From Metamycoplasma hominis ATCC 23114 (GTDB lineage: Bacteria > Bacillota_I > Bacilli_A > Mycoplasmatales > Metamycoplasmataceae): DNA of 64,000 nucleotides. Under the pieces are notes generated by a model that ran no database searches, had not been told where the DNA came from, and saw nothing but the letters and a program-made list of their open reading frames with translations. The DNA lies in assembly GCF_000085865.1 (NCBI RefSeq), contig NC_013511.1, positions 601,446-665,445 on the forward strand. The letters run 5' to 3'. Positions 43,210 to 54,546 of the stretch are shown here, piece by piece. Position numbers and translations under genes: made by a program. Every line of letters begins with the position of its first letter. The first letter of the stretch is position 1.

Positions 43210-45363
43210 ATGAATTCAATAAATAACGTTGCTAAAAAATTAAATTTAAGCGAAAATCAAGTAAAAAATACATTATCTTTGTTATCAGAAGGGGCAACAG
43301 TACCATTTATTTCAAGATATAGGAAAAATATAACTGGTGGTTTAGACGAAGACCAAATTACTAAAATAAATGATTTATATGTGTATGATGTTGAACTAAA
43401 TAAAAGAAAAGAAGCCATATTGAATATATTGGCCGAAAATAAATTATTAAATGATGAATTAAAACAAAAAATCGAAGCTGCTGATACAAAACAAGCAGTT
43501 GAAAATATTTATGAACCATTTAAAATAGGTAAAAAAACAAAAGCATCAGATGCTATTGCTCTTGGTTTAAGTCCATTGGCTGATGAAATTTTAAATAATA
43601 ATGATGACAACTATAATCTTTATTATGCTGCTAAGAAATATATTAGTGATAAATTAAAAACTGAAGATGAAGTCTTACAACAAACTAAATTTATCATTGC
43701 TCAAAATATTTCTCAAGACCCTTCTACAAGAGAATATGTAAAAAATCAATTATGAGATTATGGAGTTATTGAAACTAAATTAAAGAGGAATGCAATTGAT
43801 GAAAATGAAACTTTCAAACAATATTATAATTTCTCTGAAAGAGTTAATAAAATTCCAAATCATAGAATTTTAGCAATATCAAGAGGGGAAGATAAAAAAA
43901 TTCTTTCATATGATATTACTTATAATGGAAAGAAAATTATTTATGATCTAAATCAAAAGTATTTCAAATCAAAACGAACTGCTAAATGTATTCAAGAATG
44001 TATTTTAGATGCATTAGATAGACTAATTATTCCTTCAATAATTAGAGAAATTAAAACCGAATTATTTGAAAGAGCTGAGGCAGAAGCTATTAAAGTATTT
44101 GCTTCAAATGTTGAACAAATGTTATTGAGTCCAGCAACTAAAAATAAAAGAATTTTAGCAATAGACCCTGCTTATGTTAATGGATGTAAAATTGCAGCCA
44201 TTGATCAAAATGGTAACTTTTTAAAAGAAGGAATAATTTATCCTCATAATCACAATCAAGAACAATGATTTGAGGCAATTAATACAATTAATAAATTTAT
44301 TGATGAATACAAAATAGATTTAATTGTTATTGGTAATGGAACAGCAAGTAGAGAAACTGAATCGTTTATTGATAAATTATTGCAAAAAAGACTTGAAAAA
44401 AATCCTCATGAAAAAATCAAATTTGTAATTGTAAGTGAAGTTGGTGCTTCTGTTTATTCAGCTTCAAAAATTGCTCAAGAAGAATTTCCACAATTACATG
44501 TTGAATATAGATCAGCAATTCATATTGGCAGAAAGTTCCAAGATCCCTTAAATGAATTAATTAAAATAGATCCTAAATCAATTGGAATAGGACAATATCA
44601 ACATGATGTTAACCAAAAAGAATTATCAAAACAATTAACCGAAAAATTAAATAAAGTTGTTAACCTAGTTGGTGTTGATCTAAATACAGCAACAAAAGTG
44701 ATTTTATCTTATATATCAGGATTAAGTAATACTATAGCAAGCAATATTGTAAACTATAGAGAAGAAAACGGTTCATTTAAATCACGCGAAGAACTTAAAA
44801 AAGTGAAAGGACTTGGGCCAAAAGCATACGAACAATCAGTTGGATTTTTAAGAATACATGATTCTAATAATTTTTATGACAAGACTAATATTCACCCCGA
44901 AAGTTATAAATTAGCAGATACCATTGTTAATAAGCTAAATATAGATTTGAACAATATTGACAAAGAAAAATTATTATCCGTTGACAAAGAACAACTTGCA
45001 AAAGAATTAAACTCTGATAAATACAGCATTCAACTAATTATAGAATCATTGATTGCACCCGAAAAAGATATTAGAGATGACAAACCAGGATTTTTAGTAT
45101 CAGATAAAGTCTTAACTATTGATGATATAACTCAAGGTCAAATAATTAAGGGTCAAATTCAAAATGTTACCGATTTCGGAGCCTTTGCGTTTATTGGATT
45201 AAAACAAAACGTTTTGATACATATAACCAATATGAAGAAGAAAGAAAATCAATTTATTAAACACCCTTTAGATGTATTAAATGTTGGTGATAATGTAAAC
45301 ATACAAATAATTTCCATTGACAAAGAACACAATAAAATTCAAGGAAAAATTATTTGAGATTAA
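43210..45363 (+). CDS. tex: Tex-family RNA-binding transcription factor
   Basis: The 717-aa product matches Tex in size and order. The N-terminal helical domain has GATVPFISRYRKNITGGLDEDQI (in pieces, about residues 28-50) and YEPFK. The YqgF-like RNase H fold has LAIDPAYVNGCK (about 317-328). Helix-hairpin-helix motifs include IASNIVNYREENGSFKSREEL (in pieces) and VKGLGPKAYEQSVGF. The C-terminal S1 domain is TDFGAFAFIGLKQNVLIH. Tex binds RNA/DNA non-specifically and affects transcription. AGGAGAG precedes the ATG, and TATAAT at 43180-43185 is a likely -10. Confidence 0.94.
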
Positions 45364-45381
45364 TTAATAATCAATATTGCG

Positions 45382-45418
45382 ACATTGCTATTGAAAAAAA
45401 ATAGCAATGTTTTTTATT
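45382..45418 (+). terminator. tex terminator
   Basis: ACATTGCTATT / AATAGCAATGT stem with an A-rich loop and T6 following. A clear intrinsic terminator that separates tex from the restriction-modification locus. Confidence 0.9.
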
Positions 45419-45470
45419 GTAATTTTGTAAAATTTATATATAAAAGTTATTTATTGCACTGGGGGAAATT

Positions 45471-47033
45471 ATGGCTATTAATAATCAAGAACGTGACGAA
45501 TTACATAAAAAAATTTGAGATATAGCAAATAGATTACGCGGTTCAATTGATGGTTGGGATTTTAAACAATATGTTTTAGGAATTATGTTTTATAGATATA
45601 TTTCTGAAAATATTGCAACATATGCCAACAATCGCCAACGTCAAGCAGGAATTGAAGACTTTGATTATACAACTTTATCAGATGAAGAAGCATTGACAGG
45701 CAGAGATGATTTAATCAATGAAAAAGGATTTTTTATTTTACCTTCTGAATTGTTTATTAATGTTGTTAAAAATGCTACAACAAATAATTGTTTAAATGAA
45801 ACGTTGGACAATATTTTTAAAAATATTGAATCATCGGCAAAGGGGCAACAAAGTGAAAATGATTTTTCAGGTTTATTTAATGACGTTGATGTTAATTCTC
45901 AAAAATTAGGTCGTAGTGTTAATGAAAGAAATAAAAAATTAGCAGCAATATTGCAAGAAATAGCAGCCATGAAATTAGGCAATTATCAAGATAATTCAAT
46001 AGATGCATTTGGAGATGCTTATGAATATTTGATGTCAATGTATGCATCAAATGCCGGAAAATCAGGGGGTGAATATTTTACTCCCCAAGAAGTTTCAGAA
46101 TTACTTACTAAAATAGCAGTTTTCAATAAGAAAAAAGTTAATAGAGTGTATGACCCTGCATGTGGATCGGGTTCTTTACTTTTACAAACAATCAAGGTTC
46201 TTGGCAAAGAAAACATCAAGGATGGATTTTATGGCCAAGAAGTCAATTTAACAACATACAACTTATGTAGAATAAATATGTTTTTGCATGATATAGGATT
46301 TGATAAATTCAATATTTATAACGGCGACACATTACTATCTCCAAGCCCTGAACATCAACGCAAAGAACCATTTGATGTTATTGTTTCAAATCCTCCTTAT
46401 TCAATTAAATGAGAAGGAGAAGATAACCCTTTATTAATAAATGACCAAAGATTTTCGCCAGCTGGAATATTAGCTCCAAAAAGTAAAGCTGATTTTGCTT
46501 TTATACTTCATAGCCTTTCTTGACTTGCAACTGATGGCGTAGCAGCAATAGTTTGCTTTCCAGGCATTATGTATCGTGGGGGCGCTGAACAAAAAATTAG
46601 ACAATATTTAGTTGAAAATAACTTTATAGATGCAATAATTCAACTTCCAAGCAACTTGTTTTTTGGAACAAGCATTTCAACATGCATAATGGTGTTGAAA
46701 AAATCAAAAATTGACAACAATATCTTATTTATTGACGCATCTCAAGAATTTTTAAAAGTAACAAACAACAACAAGTTAACTAGTCAAAATATTAACAATA
46801 TTATTGATTATTATGGCCAAAGAAAAGACATTTCTTATATTTCAAAATTAGCTAGTGTTGAAGACATTAAATCTAATTCATATAATTTATCAGTCAATAG
46901 TTACGTTGAAAAACAAGACACTTCAGAAAAAATAGATATTAATGTCTTAAACTCTCAAATAAAAGAAACAGTTTCCAAGATTGAAACATTGAGAAGCGAA
47001 ATTGACAAAATAGTTGCTGAATTAGAGGAATAG
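45471..47033 (+). CDS. hsdM: Type I restriction-modification DNA methyltransferase subunit
   Basis: The 520-aa product is an N6-adenine methyltransferase that works as M2S with HsdS and as R2M2S with HsdR. The N-terminal helical domain contains [33 protein letters not shown] is followed by SAM motif [13 protein letters not shown] (about residues 225-236) and motif IV VSNPPYS (about 308-314). The C-terminus is a coiled coil that docks to HsdS. I took ATG 45471 because GGGGGA lies 5 nt before it and the family N-terminus begins there. hsdS starts 2 nt after the stop. Confidence 0.95.
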
Positions 47034-47035
47034 TT

Positions 47036-48217
47036 ATGAATAAAATAGAAAAGTTAATTAGGGAACTATGTCCTAATGGAGTTGAATATAAAAAATTATG
47101 TGACTCGTCAATAATATCAGTTGGTAGTAGAATAACTAAATCAATGATGAATGAAAGTGAAAAATATCCTGTTTATGGTGGTGGAACAATTCCGACAGGA
47201 TATTATAATGATTTCAATAATGAACATTCAATAGCTATTTCAAGAGCAGGAAGTGCAGGATCAGTAAAATGAGTGAGCCAAAAATATTGGGCTACTGATG
47301 TATGTTTTGTTGTGTCTGAAAAATATGAAGTTGCAAATATTAAATTTTTATATCATTTTTTAAAATTAAGAGAAAATGAATTAAAAAAACACATTTATGG
47401 AGGAAATTTACCTAAATTAGATAAACAATACTTATGAAATTTGAAAATTCCGCTTCCTCCTCTTGAAATCCAAAATCAAATTGTTAATATTTTAGACAAG
47501 TTCACCGAGTTGACCACCGAGTTGACCACCGAGTTGACCTATAGAGATAAACAATATAATTACTATAGAAATAAATTACTAGACTTTGATAATAATAAAG
47601 AATTATTAAAGAAGATAATGAATAATCAACAATACAGTAATAATATAGTTGAATATAAAAAATTAGAAGAAGTTACATTAAAAAATTCTTTTAAACAAGT
47701 TGACGCAGAATTATTATCTTCTTTAAATGAATGCAAAGGAGAAGTAAAATTATTACCAAGCTCAAAAAATTATGACTGATTTTGTAGTATTAAAAATGTT
47801 GATAATTTTTATTTAAATTATGGAGAAGTTATAACTTTTGGCAGGGCTAGATATTCAAACGTGAAATATTGAAATGGATATTTTTTAAGTTCAAACAACA
47901 TTACCATAGCTTCAAAAGATTCATCTATTTTATTAAATAAATTTTTATATTATTTTTTAATTTCTAACAGTCAAAAATTTTATGTTGAATCATCAACATA
48001 CCGAAAATTTGAAAACAAAATATTTGACAATTTTTTAATCCCCATTCCCCACATTTCAATTCAAAATAAAATTGTTGAAATTCTTGACAAACTCGAAACA
48101 TACACCAGAGACATTCAATCTGGCCTTCCTCTTGAAATTGACCAACGTAAAAAACAATACGAATATTATAGAGATAAGTTGTTAGACTTCAAAGACCTTG
48201 CGGGGGGGGGGTATTAA
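47036..48217 (+). CDS. hsdS: Type I specificity subunit, two-TRD copy ending in a G10 tract
   Basis: The 393-aa product is normal HsdS length. The N-terminus is [24 protein letters not shown]1 spans about residues 20-130. A central conserved region ([18 protein letters not shown]) follows, with three TELT repeats (about 157-168). TRD2 is at about 200-335. The distal conserved region is [22 protein letters not shown] is Trp several times. The frame runs into ten Gs (48202-48211), reads GGG GGG GGG TAT and stops at TAA 48215-48217. The stop is therefore set by the tract length; eight or eleven Gs would read on into the next cassette. It pairs with HsdM and HsdR to choose the DNA site. Confidence 0.9.
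47504..47539 (+). repeat. Three perfect 12-bp direct repeats in the hsdS spacer
   Basis: ACCGAGTTGACC occurs three times in tandem and in frame, encoding [12 protein letters not shown] in the helical spacer between the two TRDs. In the EcoR124 family, TAEL repeats at this same place change the spacing of the half-sites by copy number. The repeats are far more GC-rich than their surroundings. Confidence 0.92.
48202..48211 (+). repeat. Poly-G tract 1 (G10)
   Basis: Ten consecutive Gs sit at the junction of the first and second hsdS cassettes. The upstream cassette is in one frame and the downstream cassette in another; one more G, or two fewer, would join them. Runs of this kind slip during replication and are classic contingency tracts. 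Confidence 0.88.
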
Positions 48218-49431
48218 GTAAAAATTATTTACTGCTTTTAAATGAACTTTGAAACAAAATTGTCAATATAGTTGAATATGATTTAATTAAAAACTTGTGT
48301 GAAATAAAGCGAGGAAAAGTTTACTCAAAAGAATTCATAAAATTAAATAAAGGTGAATACCCTGTTTATTCATCTCAAAGTTTAAATGATGGAATTTTAG
48401 GAAAAATTGATAAATATGATTTTGATGGTGAATATGTAACATGAACTACGGATGGAGCATATGCTGGAACAGTATTTTATAGAATTGGCAGATTTTCAAT
48501 AACTAATGTGTGTGGAATATTGAGTGTTCTAAATAAATCGAAATTAAATGTGAAATATTTAAGCACTTGCTTATCTATGCAGACAAAAAAATTTGTAAAC
48601 AAGGCAAGTGGAAATCCTAAACTTATGAGCAATATTATGGAAAATATTGAAATCCCTATCCCTCACATTTCAATCCAAAATAAAATTGTTGAAATCTTAG
48701 ATAAACTTGAAATATATACAAAAGACATTCAATCTGGCCTTCCTCTTGAAATTGACCAACGTAAAAAACAATACGAATATTATAGAGATAAGTTGTTAGA
48801 CTTCAAAGACCTTGCGGGGGGGGTATTAAGTAAAAATTATTTACTGCTTTTAAATGAACTATGAGACAAAATTGTCAATATAGTTGAGTGCTTATCTATA
48901 TCAAAAATTTTTAGAGAAATAAAAACCGGAAAATTAAACGCAAATGCAGAAACTCCAAATGGAAAATATGCGTTTTGAACATGTGATGAAAGACCAAAAT
49001 TAATAGATGAATATGCCTTTGATGAAATGGCAATATTAATATCAGGAAATGGAAGTAAAGTAGGTCACGTCAATATTTATAATGGGAAATTTAATGCATA
49101 CCAAAGAACATATATTTTGTTAAAAATAAACCATTTTGTTCTTTGAAAATACGCTTACTTTTATTTAAAAAGTAACTTAAAAAATTATATTAATGTTTAT
49201 AAATTAGATTCTGGAATTCCTTACATTACACTTCCGATGTTACAAAATTTTGTTATCCCTATCCCTCACATTTCAATCCAAAACAAAATTGTTGAAATTC
49301 TTGACAAATTGCAAGCCTATACCAAAGACATTCAAACTGGTCTTCCTCTTGAAATTGATCAACGTAAAAAACAATACGAACATTACAGGGATAAATTATT
49401 GAACTTTAAAGAAAAGAATACTAAAATTTAA
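48211..49431 (+). CDS. hsdS: Second two-TRD hsdS cassette, no own start, out of frame
   Basis: From the end of the G10 tract an open frame of 406 codons runs to TAA 49429-49431. It begins [14 protein letters not shown], has TRD3 (about 48250-48650), a conserved region, the G8 tract read as AGGV in frame, the same KNYLLLLNELW, TRD4 (about 48890-49250) and a distal conserved region ending FKEKNTKI. There is no ATG with a ribosome site at its 5' end. It is therefore expressed only as a fusion when tract 1 has 8 or 11 Gs, through slippage, or after recombination into the first cassette. Several Trp are TGA. Its TRDs differ from those of the first cassette, so it is a store of other specificities. 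Confidence 0.8.
48816..48823 (+). repeat. Poly-G tract 2 (G8)
   Basis: Eight Gs lie between TRD3 and TRD4 of the second cassette, in the same context as tract 1 (AAAGACCTTGC before, TATTAAGTAAAAATT after). At eight the frame is kept (LAGGVLSKN); a change of one would truncate after TRD3. Confidence 0.88.
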
Positions 49432-49462
49432 TTAGTAGCAATATTAAATAAGGGTGTAAACT

Positions 49463-52400
49463 ATGGAAAAATATAACATTATTGTTGAAAACGAGAATGA
49501 TACGGTTGTTTCTGAATATAAGCCTCTAGCAAATAAAGCAAAAGATTATCAAACAGAAAGTGAACTTGAAAGTCAATTCATATCAATGCTTAAAAGTCAA
49601 GGATATGAGTATTTGAATATTCATAATGAAGAAGATTTAATTAATAATTTAAGACAACAAATTGAATTGCTAAATAAAATAAATTTTTCAGATAATGAAT
49701 GAAAAAAATTTTTTAATGAAAATATCGCAAATAAAAATTTTTCAATAAAAGATAAAAGTAGAATAATACAAGAGGATTATCGCCAACTTTTAACTAGAGA
49801 TGATGGAAGCCATAAGAATATTATTTTAATTGATAAAGACAATATTCATAATAATAAACTTCAAGTTATAAATCAATATGAAGAAGAAACAGGCAACTAT
49901 AAAAATAGATATGATGTTACTATATTGGTTAATGGCATTCCAATGGTTCATATTGAATTAAAAAGAAGAGGTGTTGCTTTAAAAGAGGCTTTTAATCAAA
50001 TCAATAGGTATCAAAGAGATTCGTTTTGGGCTGGCAACGGCTTATATGAATATGTACAAGTATTTGTTATTTCAAACGGGGCAAATACCAAATATTATTC
50101 AAATACAACAAGATTACAACATGTTAATAAAAAATCAGATATGATAGATTCAAAAACTTCTAAGAGTTTTGAATTTACACATTTTTGATCTGATTCAAAA
50201 AATAACCCTATTCATGACTTAATTGATTTCACAAGTACCTTTTTTTCAAAACATACAATTTTAAATATATTGACCAAATATTGTATATTTACATCTGAAG
50301 AAATGTTGCTAGTAATGAGACCTTATCAAATTGTTGCTGTCGAAAAAATAATCAATAAAATAAATATTTCACACAATTATAAAAAATATGGAAGTATTGC
50401 AGCGGGTGGCTTTATTTGACATACTACAGGAAGTGGTAAGACTTTGACCTCTTTTAAAACTGCAAAATTAGCATCACAATTGCCTTATATAAATAAAGTA
50501 ATTTTTGTTGTTGATAGAAGAGATTTAGACTATCAAACAATGAAGGAATATGATAAATTAGAAAAAGGCGCTGCAAATTCAAATCGTTCTACATTAATAT
50601 TGCAAAGACAACTAGAATCTAATGACCCTAATAAGAAAATAATAATTACAACTATTCAAAAATTATCAATTTTTATAAAAAATAATAGAAATCATCCTGT
50701 TTTTGATAAAGAAGTTGTTTTAATATTTGATGAATGTCACCGCTCTCAATTTGGTGCAATGCATACAGCTGTTATTAAAAATTTTAAAAAATATTATTTA
50801 TTTGGTTTTACCGGAACACCAATTTTTGCAGCTAATATCAATAAATCAAGTCCAGAAGTGATTAAAACAACCGAACAAGCTTTCGGCCAAAAATTACACA
50901 CTTATACAATAATAAATGCAATAAATGATAGAAACGTTTTGCCATTTAAAATTGAATATATTAAAACAATTGATGTTGATAAATCGCTAAACGATAAAGA
51001 GGATCAAAAAGTAAAAGATATTGATCGGGAAAGTGTTTTTTTAGATCAAAGAAGAATTAAACTAGTTGTTGAATACATATTGAAACATTTCGATCAAAAA
51101 ACTAGGAGAAATTCCAATATAATTTATAACCATTCAATATCTGATAATTTAGATAAAACTATTAAAAGAAACGTGAGCGGTTTTAATTCTATTATGGCGG
51201 TTTCTTCAATAGAAATGGCTAAAAAGTATTATTTAGAATTTAAAAATCAGCTTGTTCAAGATCCTAAAAACAATCTAAAAATTGCTTTAATATATTCATA
51301 TGGGGTTAATACCGAAGAATCATATGGTGGTTTAATCGATGAAGAGGATAATGAAAATACATTGCAATTAAGTAAGCCAGATAGAGATTTTTTGGATGGT
51401 GCTATTAAAGATTACAATAATATGTTCAACACAAACTTTAATAGTGAAGGTGAACAATTTCAAATGTATTATAAAGATGTTTCTTTAAAACTAAAAAATA
51501 AAGATTTAGACATGCTGATTGTAGTAAACATGTTTTTAACTGGTTTTGACGCCCCAACATTAAATACATTATGGGTTGATAAGAAACTAAGAGAACACGG
51601 TTTGATTCAAGCTTTTTCAAGAACAAATAGAATTCTAAATGATAAAAAGGTATATGGAAATATTGTATGTTTTAGAAATTTAGAAAAAGAAACTGACCAA
51701 GCAATTTCAATATTTGGCGATGGAGAAGCCAGTGGAATTGTTAAAATCAAAAATTTCGTTGACTATTATTATGGCTATAATGATAGTCAGCAAGTGCATC
51801 ACAATGGCTATTGCGATTATATTCAAAAATTAAATAATGAATTTCCTTTAGATAATTGAAATGTAATAAGTGAACAAAAGAATAAAGAATTTATTATATT
51901 GTTTGGTAAGGTATTAAAATTAAAAAATATTCTTGCTTCTTTTGATGAATTCATTGGCAAGGAAATCTTAAACGTTAGAGATTTTCAAAATTATTCAAGC
52001 AAATATTTGGATATAAAAGATGAATTTAAAAAGATATATAAAGAAGAAATTGCTTCAATTAATGATGATGTAATTTTTGAAACTGAATTATTAAAGACTT
52101 ACGAAGTTAATATTGATTATATATTGCAAAAGGTAGAAGAGTTTAGAGGAAAGACAATTGCTGAAATTAACAATTTAAGAAATGAAATATCTTTAGCTTC
52201 ATCTTCATCGCCTGAATTAAGAAGTAAAAAACAATTAATTGAAAAATTCGTTTCAACAATTAATAATAATGAACAAGATATCCCAACTAAATTTCAAGAA
52301 TTTATGGAACTAGAAAAAAAGAAAGAGCTTGACAAAATTATTAGTGAAGAAAATTTAGATTTTGATAAAACCCATAAATTTATGGATGATTCGTTTGAGT

Positions 52401-52546
52401 TAGGAGAAATAAAAACTGCTGGTAGTGAGATTGGAGATTTATTGCCTAAAATGCCATTATTTGGTTCAAAAGGAAAAGAAAGATCTATTAAAAAGAAGGC
52501 AGTTTTAGAAAAACTTGAAAATTATTTCCAAAAATTTTATATTTAA
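49463..52546 (+). CDS. hsdR: Type I restriction enzyme endonuclease/translocase subunit
   Basis: The 1027-aa product is normal for HsdR. The nuclease domain has the D-ExK centre in YDVTILVNGIPMVHIELKRRG (in pieces, about residues 150-172). Walker A is HTTGSGKTLTS (about 319-329). The helicase motif DECHRSQFG (about 423) and FGFTGTPI follow. Motif VI-like LIQAFSRTNRI (about 711) precedes a C-terminal helical domain that binds HsdM. The frame is intact across all TGA codons, so restriction can be active. It starts 31 nt after the second hsdS cassette. Confidence 0.95.
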
Positions 52547-52564
52547 ATTCTAATGTTTTTGGTT

Positions 52565-52570
52565 TATAAT
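52565..52570 (+). promoter_or_regulatory. -10 box of the nusA operon
   Basis: A perfect TATAAT stands 18 nt after the hsdR stop, with a TTTGGT extension before it. The expected transcript starts near 52577, leaving a 75-nt leader before nusA that holds a terminator-like hairpin. Confidence 0.5.
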
Positions 52571-52595
52571 ATAGTTACGTTTTATATTGATATAT

Positions 52596-52625
52596 AAAGG
52601 GTAGGCTAAATGCCTCCCTTTTTAC
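52596..52625 (+). promoter_or_regulatory. Terminator-like hairpin in the nusA leader (attenuator candidate)
   Basis: AAAGGGTAGGC pairs with GCCTCCCTTT around a 5-nt loop, with one bulged T, and TTTTAC follows directly. It lies between the predicted promoter and the nusA start. It looks like an intrinsic terminator that would decide read-through into nusA-infB; NusA itself acts on such hairpins. Confidence 0.55.
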
Positions 52626-52651
52626 TTAAAATAGATAAAAAAGGAATGAAA

Positions 52652-54250
52652 ATGAGTGAAATAAAATTAACAGCAAAAGAAATTTACAAACAAATTTATA
52701 ACCTTTCACAAATTAAAAAAATAGATCAAGCAGAAGTTGTTGAAGCTTTTAAAAATACAGTTACAAAGTTAATAACTGAAACTTATGACGAAGAAGCAGA
52801 TCTTGAATTTATTTTCGATCAAGAAAATGACAATTTTGCAATTATTAATCATAATAAAGTTGTCGTTGGCGATCCAATAACAAGCGAAGAAAAAGATCGC
52901 TTAACAAGATGCATAGAAATACCATTAAGTGATGCTAAAAAAATAGATCCAAATGTAGAAATTGGAGATTCTCTTTCTCAAGAAATTAACTTTGAATATT
53001 TTAGTAAAAAAGACTATAACAAAATTCTTGCTAATTTCAGTCAAGACATTAAAAATTTAGAAAGAAAAATGACTTGTGAAAAATATGCAAGTGAAGTTGG
53101 AAATTCAACTAAGGCAAAAATTGTTTCTGTTAACAAAGGAAAAGTAAATCTTGAATTAAGAGATGGAACTTTGGCATTTATGCCTTCTAATTTTGTAAAC
53201 CAAAGAATAATTTCAAAATTAAATCCAGGCGATTGAATTGATGTTGTAATTGAAGAAGTAAAAGAAGAAAACAGCAATGCTCAAATAATTGTTTCGTCAG
53301 TTGAATCAAGACTACTTCAAAAATTATTTGAAATTGAAATTCCTGAAATTTCACAAGGCTTAATTTCAATAGTTAATATTGCAAGAATTCCTGGAGAAAG
53401 AGCAAAGGTTTCTATTAAAAAATCTAATGATGCTCCTGAAACAATGGAAGAAATCGGCGCAATAATGGGGCGTGATTCTGAAAGAATTTCAACAATATCT
53501 AGAAAACTTAATGGAGAAAAAATAGATGTAGTTTTATATTCGGATGATATAAAAGAATACATTAAAAATGCATTAAGCCCAGCAAAGGTTATTGATTTAA
53601 TTGAAGTTCCATCAAAAAATTCTTATCCTTCATTTAATGTTATTGTTCCAACAATTCAACATACGCTTGCTATTGGAAAGAAAGGCCAAAATGTTTCTTT
53701 AGCTTCTGAATTAGTAAAAGCAAAATTAGATATTTTAAGCCAAGAACAAGCAGACGAAAGAGGCATTGAATACAATTTTGAAAATGGCAATATTACAAAA
53801 GAAGAAATTGAATTACTTGAAAGTGGTAAAAAACTTCATCACTCATTTAAACACCCAAAAACTATTGGTAATAAAAATGCTACAAACAAATTTAATACGT
53901 TTGAAAATAGTTTTAATATTGATGAATTTGATGAAGACCTTGCCGAAATGAGAAGAAAAGCTCAACAAAATGATAATATCTTTGAAAGACAAATGTTTTC
54001 AAATAGTCTAGATGAAGATTTAGAAAGAACTTTATCAGAACTAAATGACGACAAAGAAAATAATGTTGATGAAAATGACCTTGATCCTTATTCAAAATCT
54101 TTTGATGAATTAAATGAACAAAAAAATGATGAAGAAGAGGATTACGAAAAAATTACAGCAACCAAAATGAAAGATTTTAAACGTGATGAAGATTTAAGCA
54201 GTGGATTAGAAAACATTGATTTAAGTGATTTGGATGATGAAAAATGGTAA
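52652..54250 (+). CDS. nusA: Transcription termination/antitermination factor NusA
   Basis: The 532-aa product has the N-terminal RNA polymerase-binding domain (residues 1-135, QAEVVEAFKNTVTKLI), an S1 domain (about 145-210, KAKIVSVNKGKVNLELRDGT), then two KH domains (IARIPGERAKVSIKKS; VPTIQHTLAIGKKGQNVSLASEL). A very acidic C-terminal tail of about 130 aa is rich in Asp/Glu/Asn. I start at ATG 52652 because AAGGA lies 7 nt before it; the earlier ATG at 52610 begins inside the leader hairpin. It overlaps ylxR by 7 nt. Confidence 0.93.
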
Positions 54251-54546
54251 AGCCTATACAAAGAAAGTCAATTGTTGATAATAAAATATATGATATAGAT
54301 TTATTGCTTAGATTTTCTAAAGATAAAAACAATTTAATTAGCTTTGATCCTTACAAAAAGAACCCCGGAAGAGGCGCATATTGTCTAAACGATAGTGAAC
54401 AAATTGAAATTCTATTTAAAAGAAGATTATTAAATAAAGCATTTAAGCAGAATATAGATATTCAAAAATACAATGAAATAAGGAAAGAGGTGGATGAATG
54501 AGTAAACAAAATATCCAAAAACGAAAATCAAACGTTAGCTCATTAA
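54244..54546 (+). CDS. ylxR: YlxR/RnpM-like nucleic acid-binding protein
   Basis: The first 85 residues carry the YlxR pattern [20 protein letters not shown] (about residues 35-54) and a C-terminal helix. TGA at 54499-54501 is Trp, so the frame goes on 15 codons to TAA 54544-54546, giving 100 aa and a 49-nt overlap with infB. The N-terminal Arg-Lys-Cys segment common in Firmicutes homologues reads QRKS here, without the Cys. Position between nusA and infB is the standard place for this gene. Confidence 0.8.

Larger units (their letters stand above)
48038..49413 (+). repeat. Three dispersed copies of the distal HsdS conserved region
   Basis: Copy A (from about 48038), copy B (from about 48652) and copy C (from about 49255) share the sequence for [18 protein letters not shown], the [21 protein letters not shown] stretch (in pieces) and following bases. 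A and B stay nearly identical through the G tract and about 65 nt beyond it (KNYLLLLNELW). Copy C ends before any G tract. Such blocks are substrates for homologous recombination that would swap or delete the TRD between them. Confidence 0.88.
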
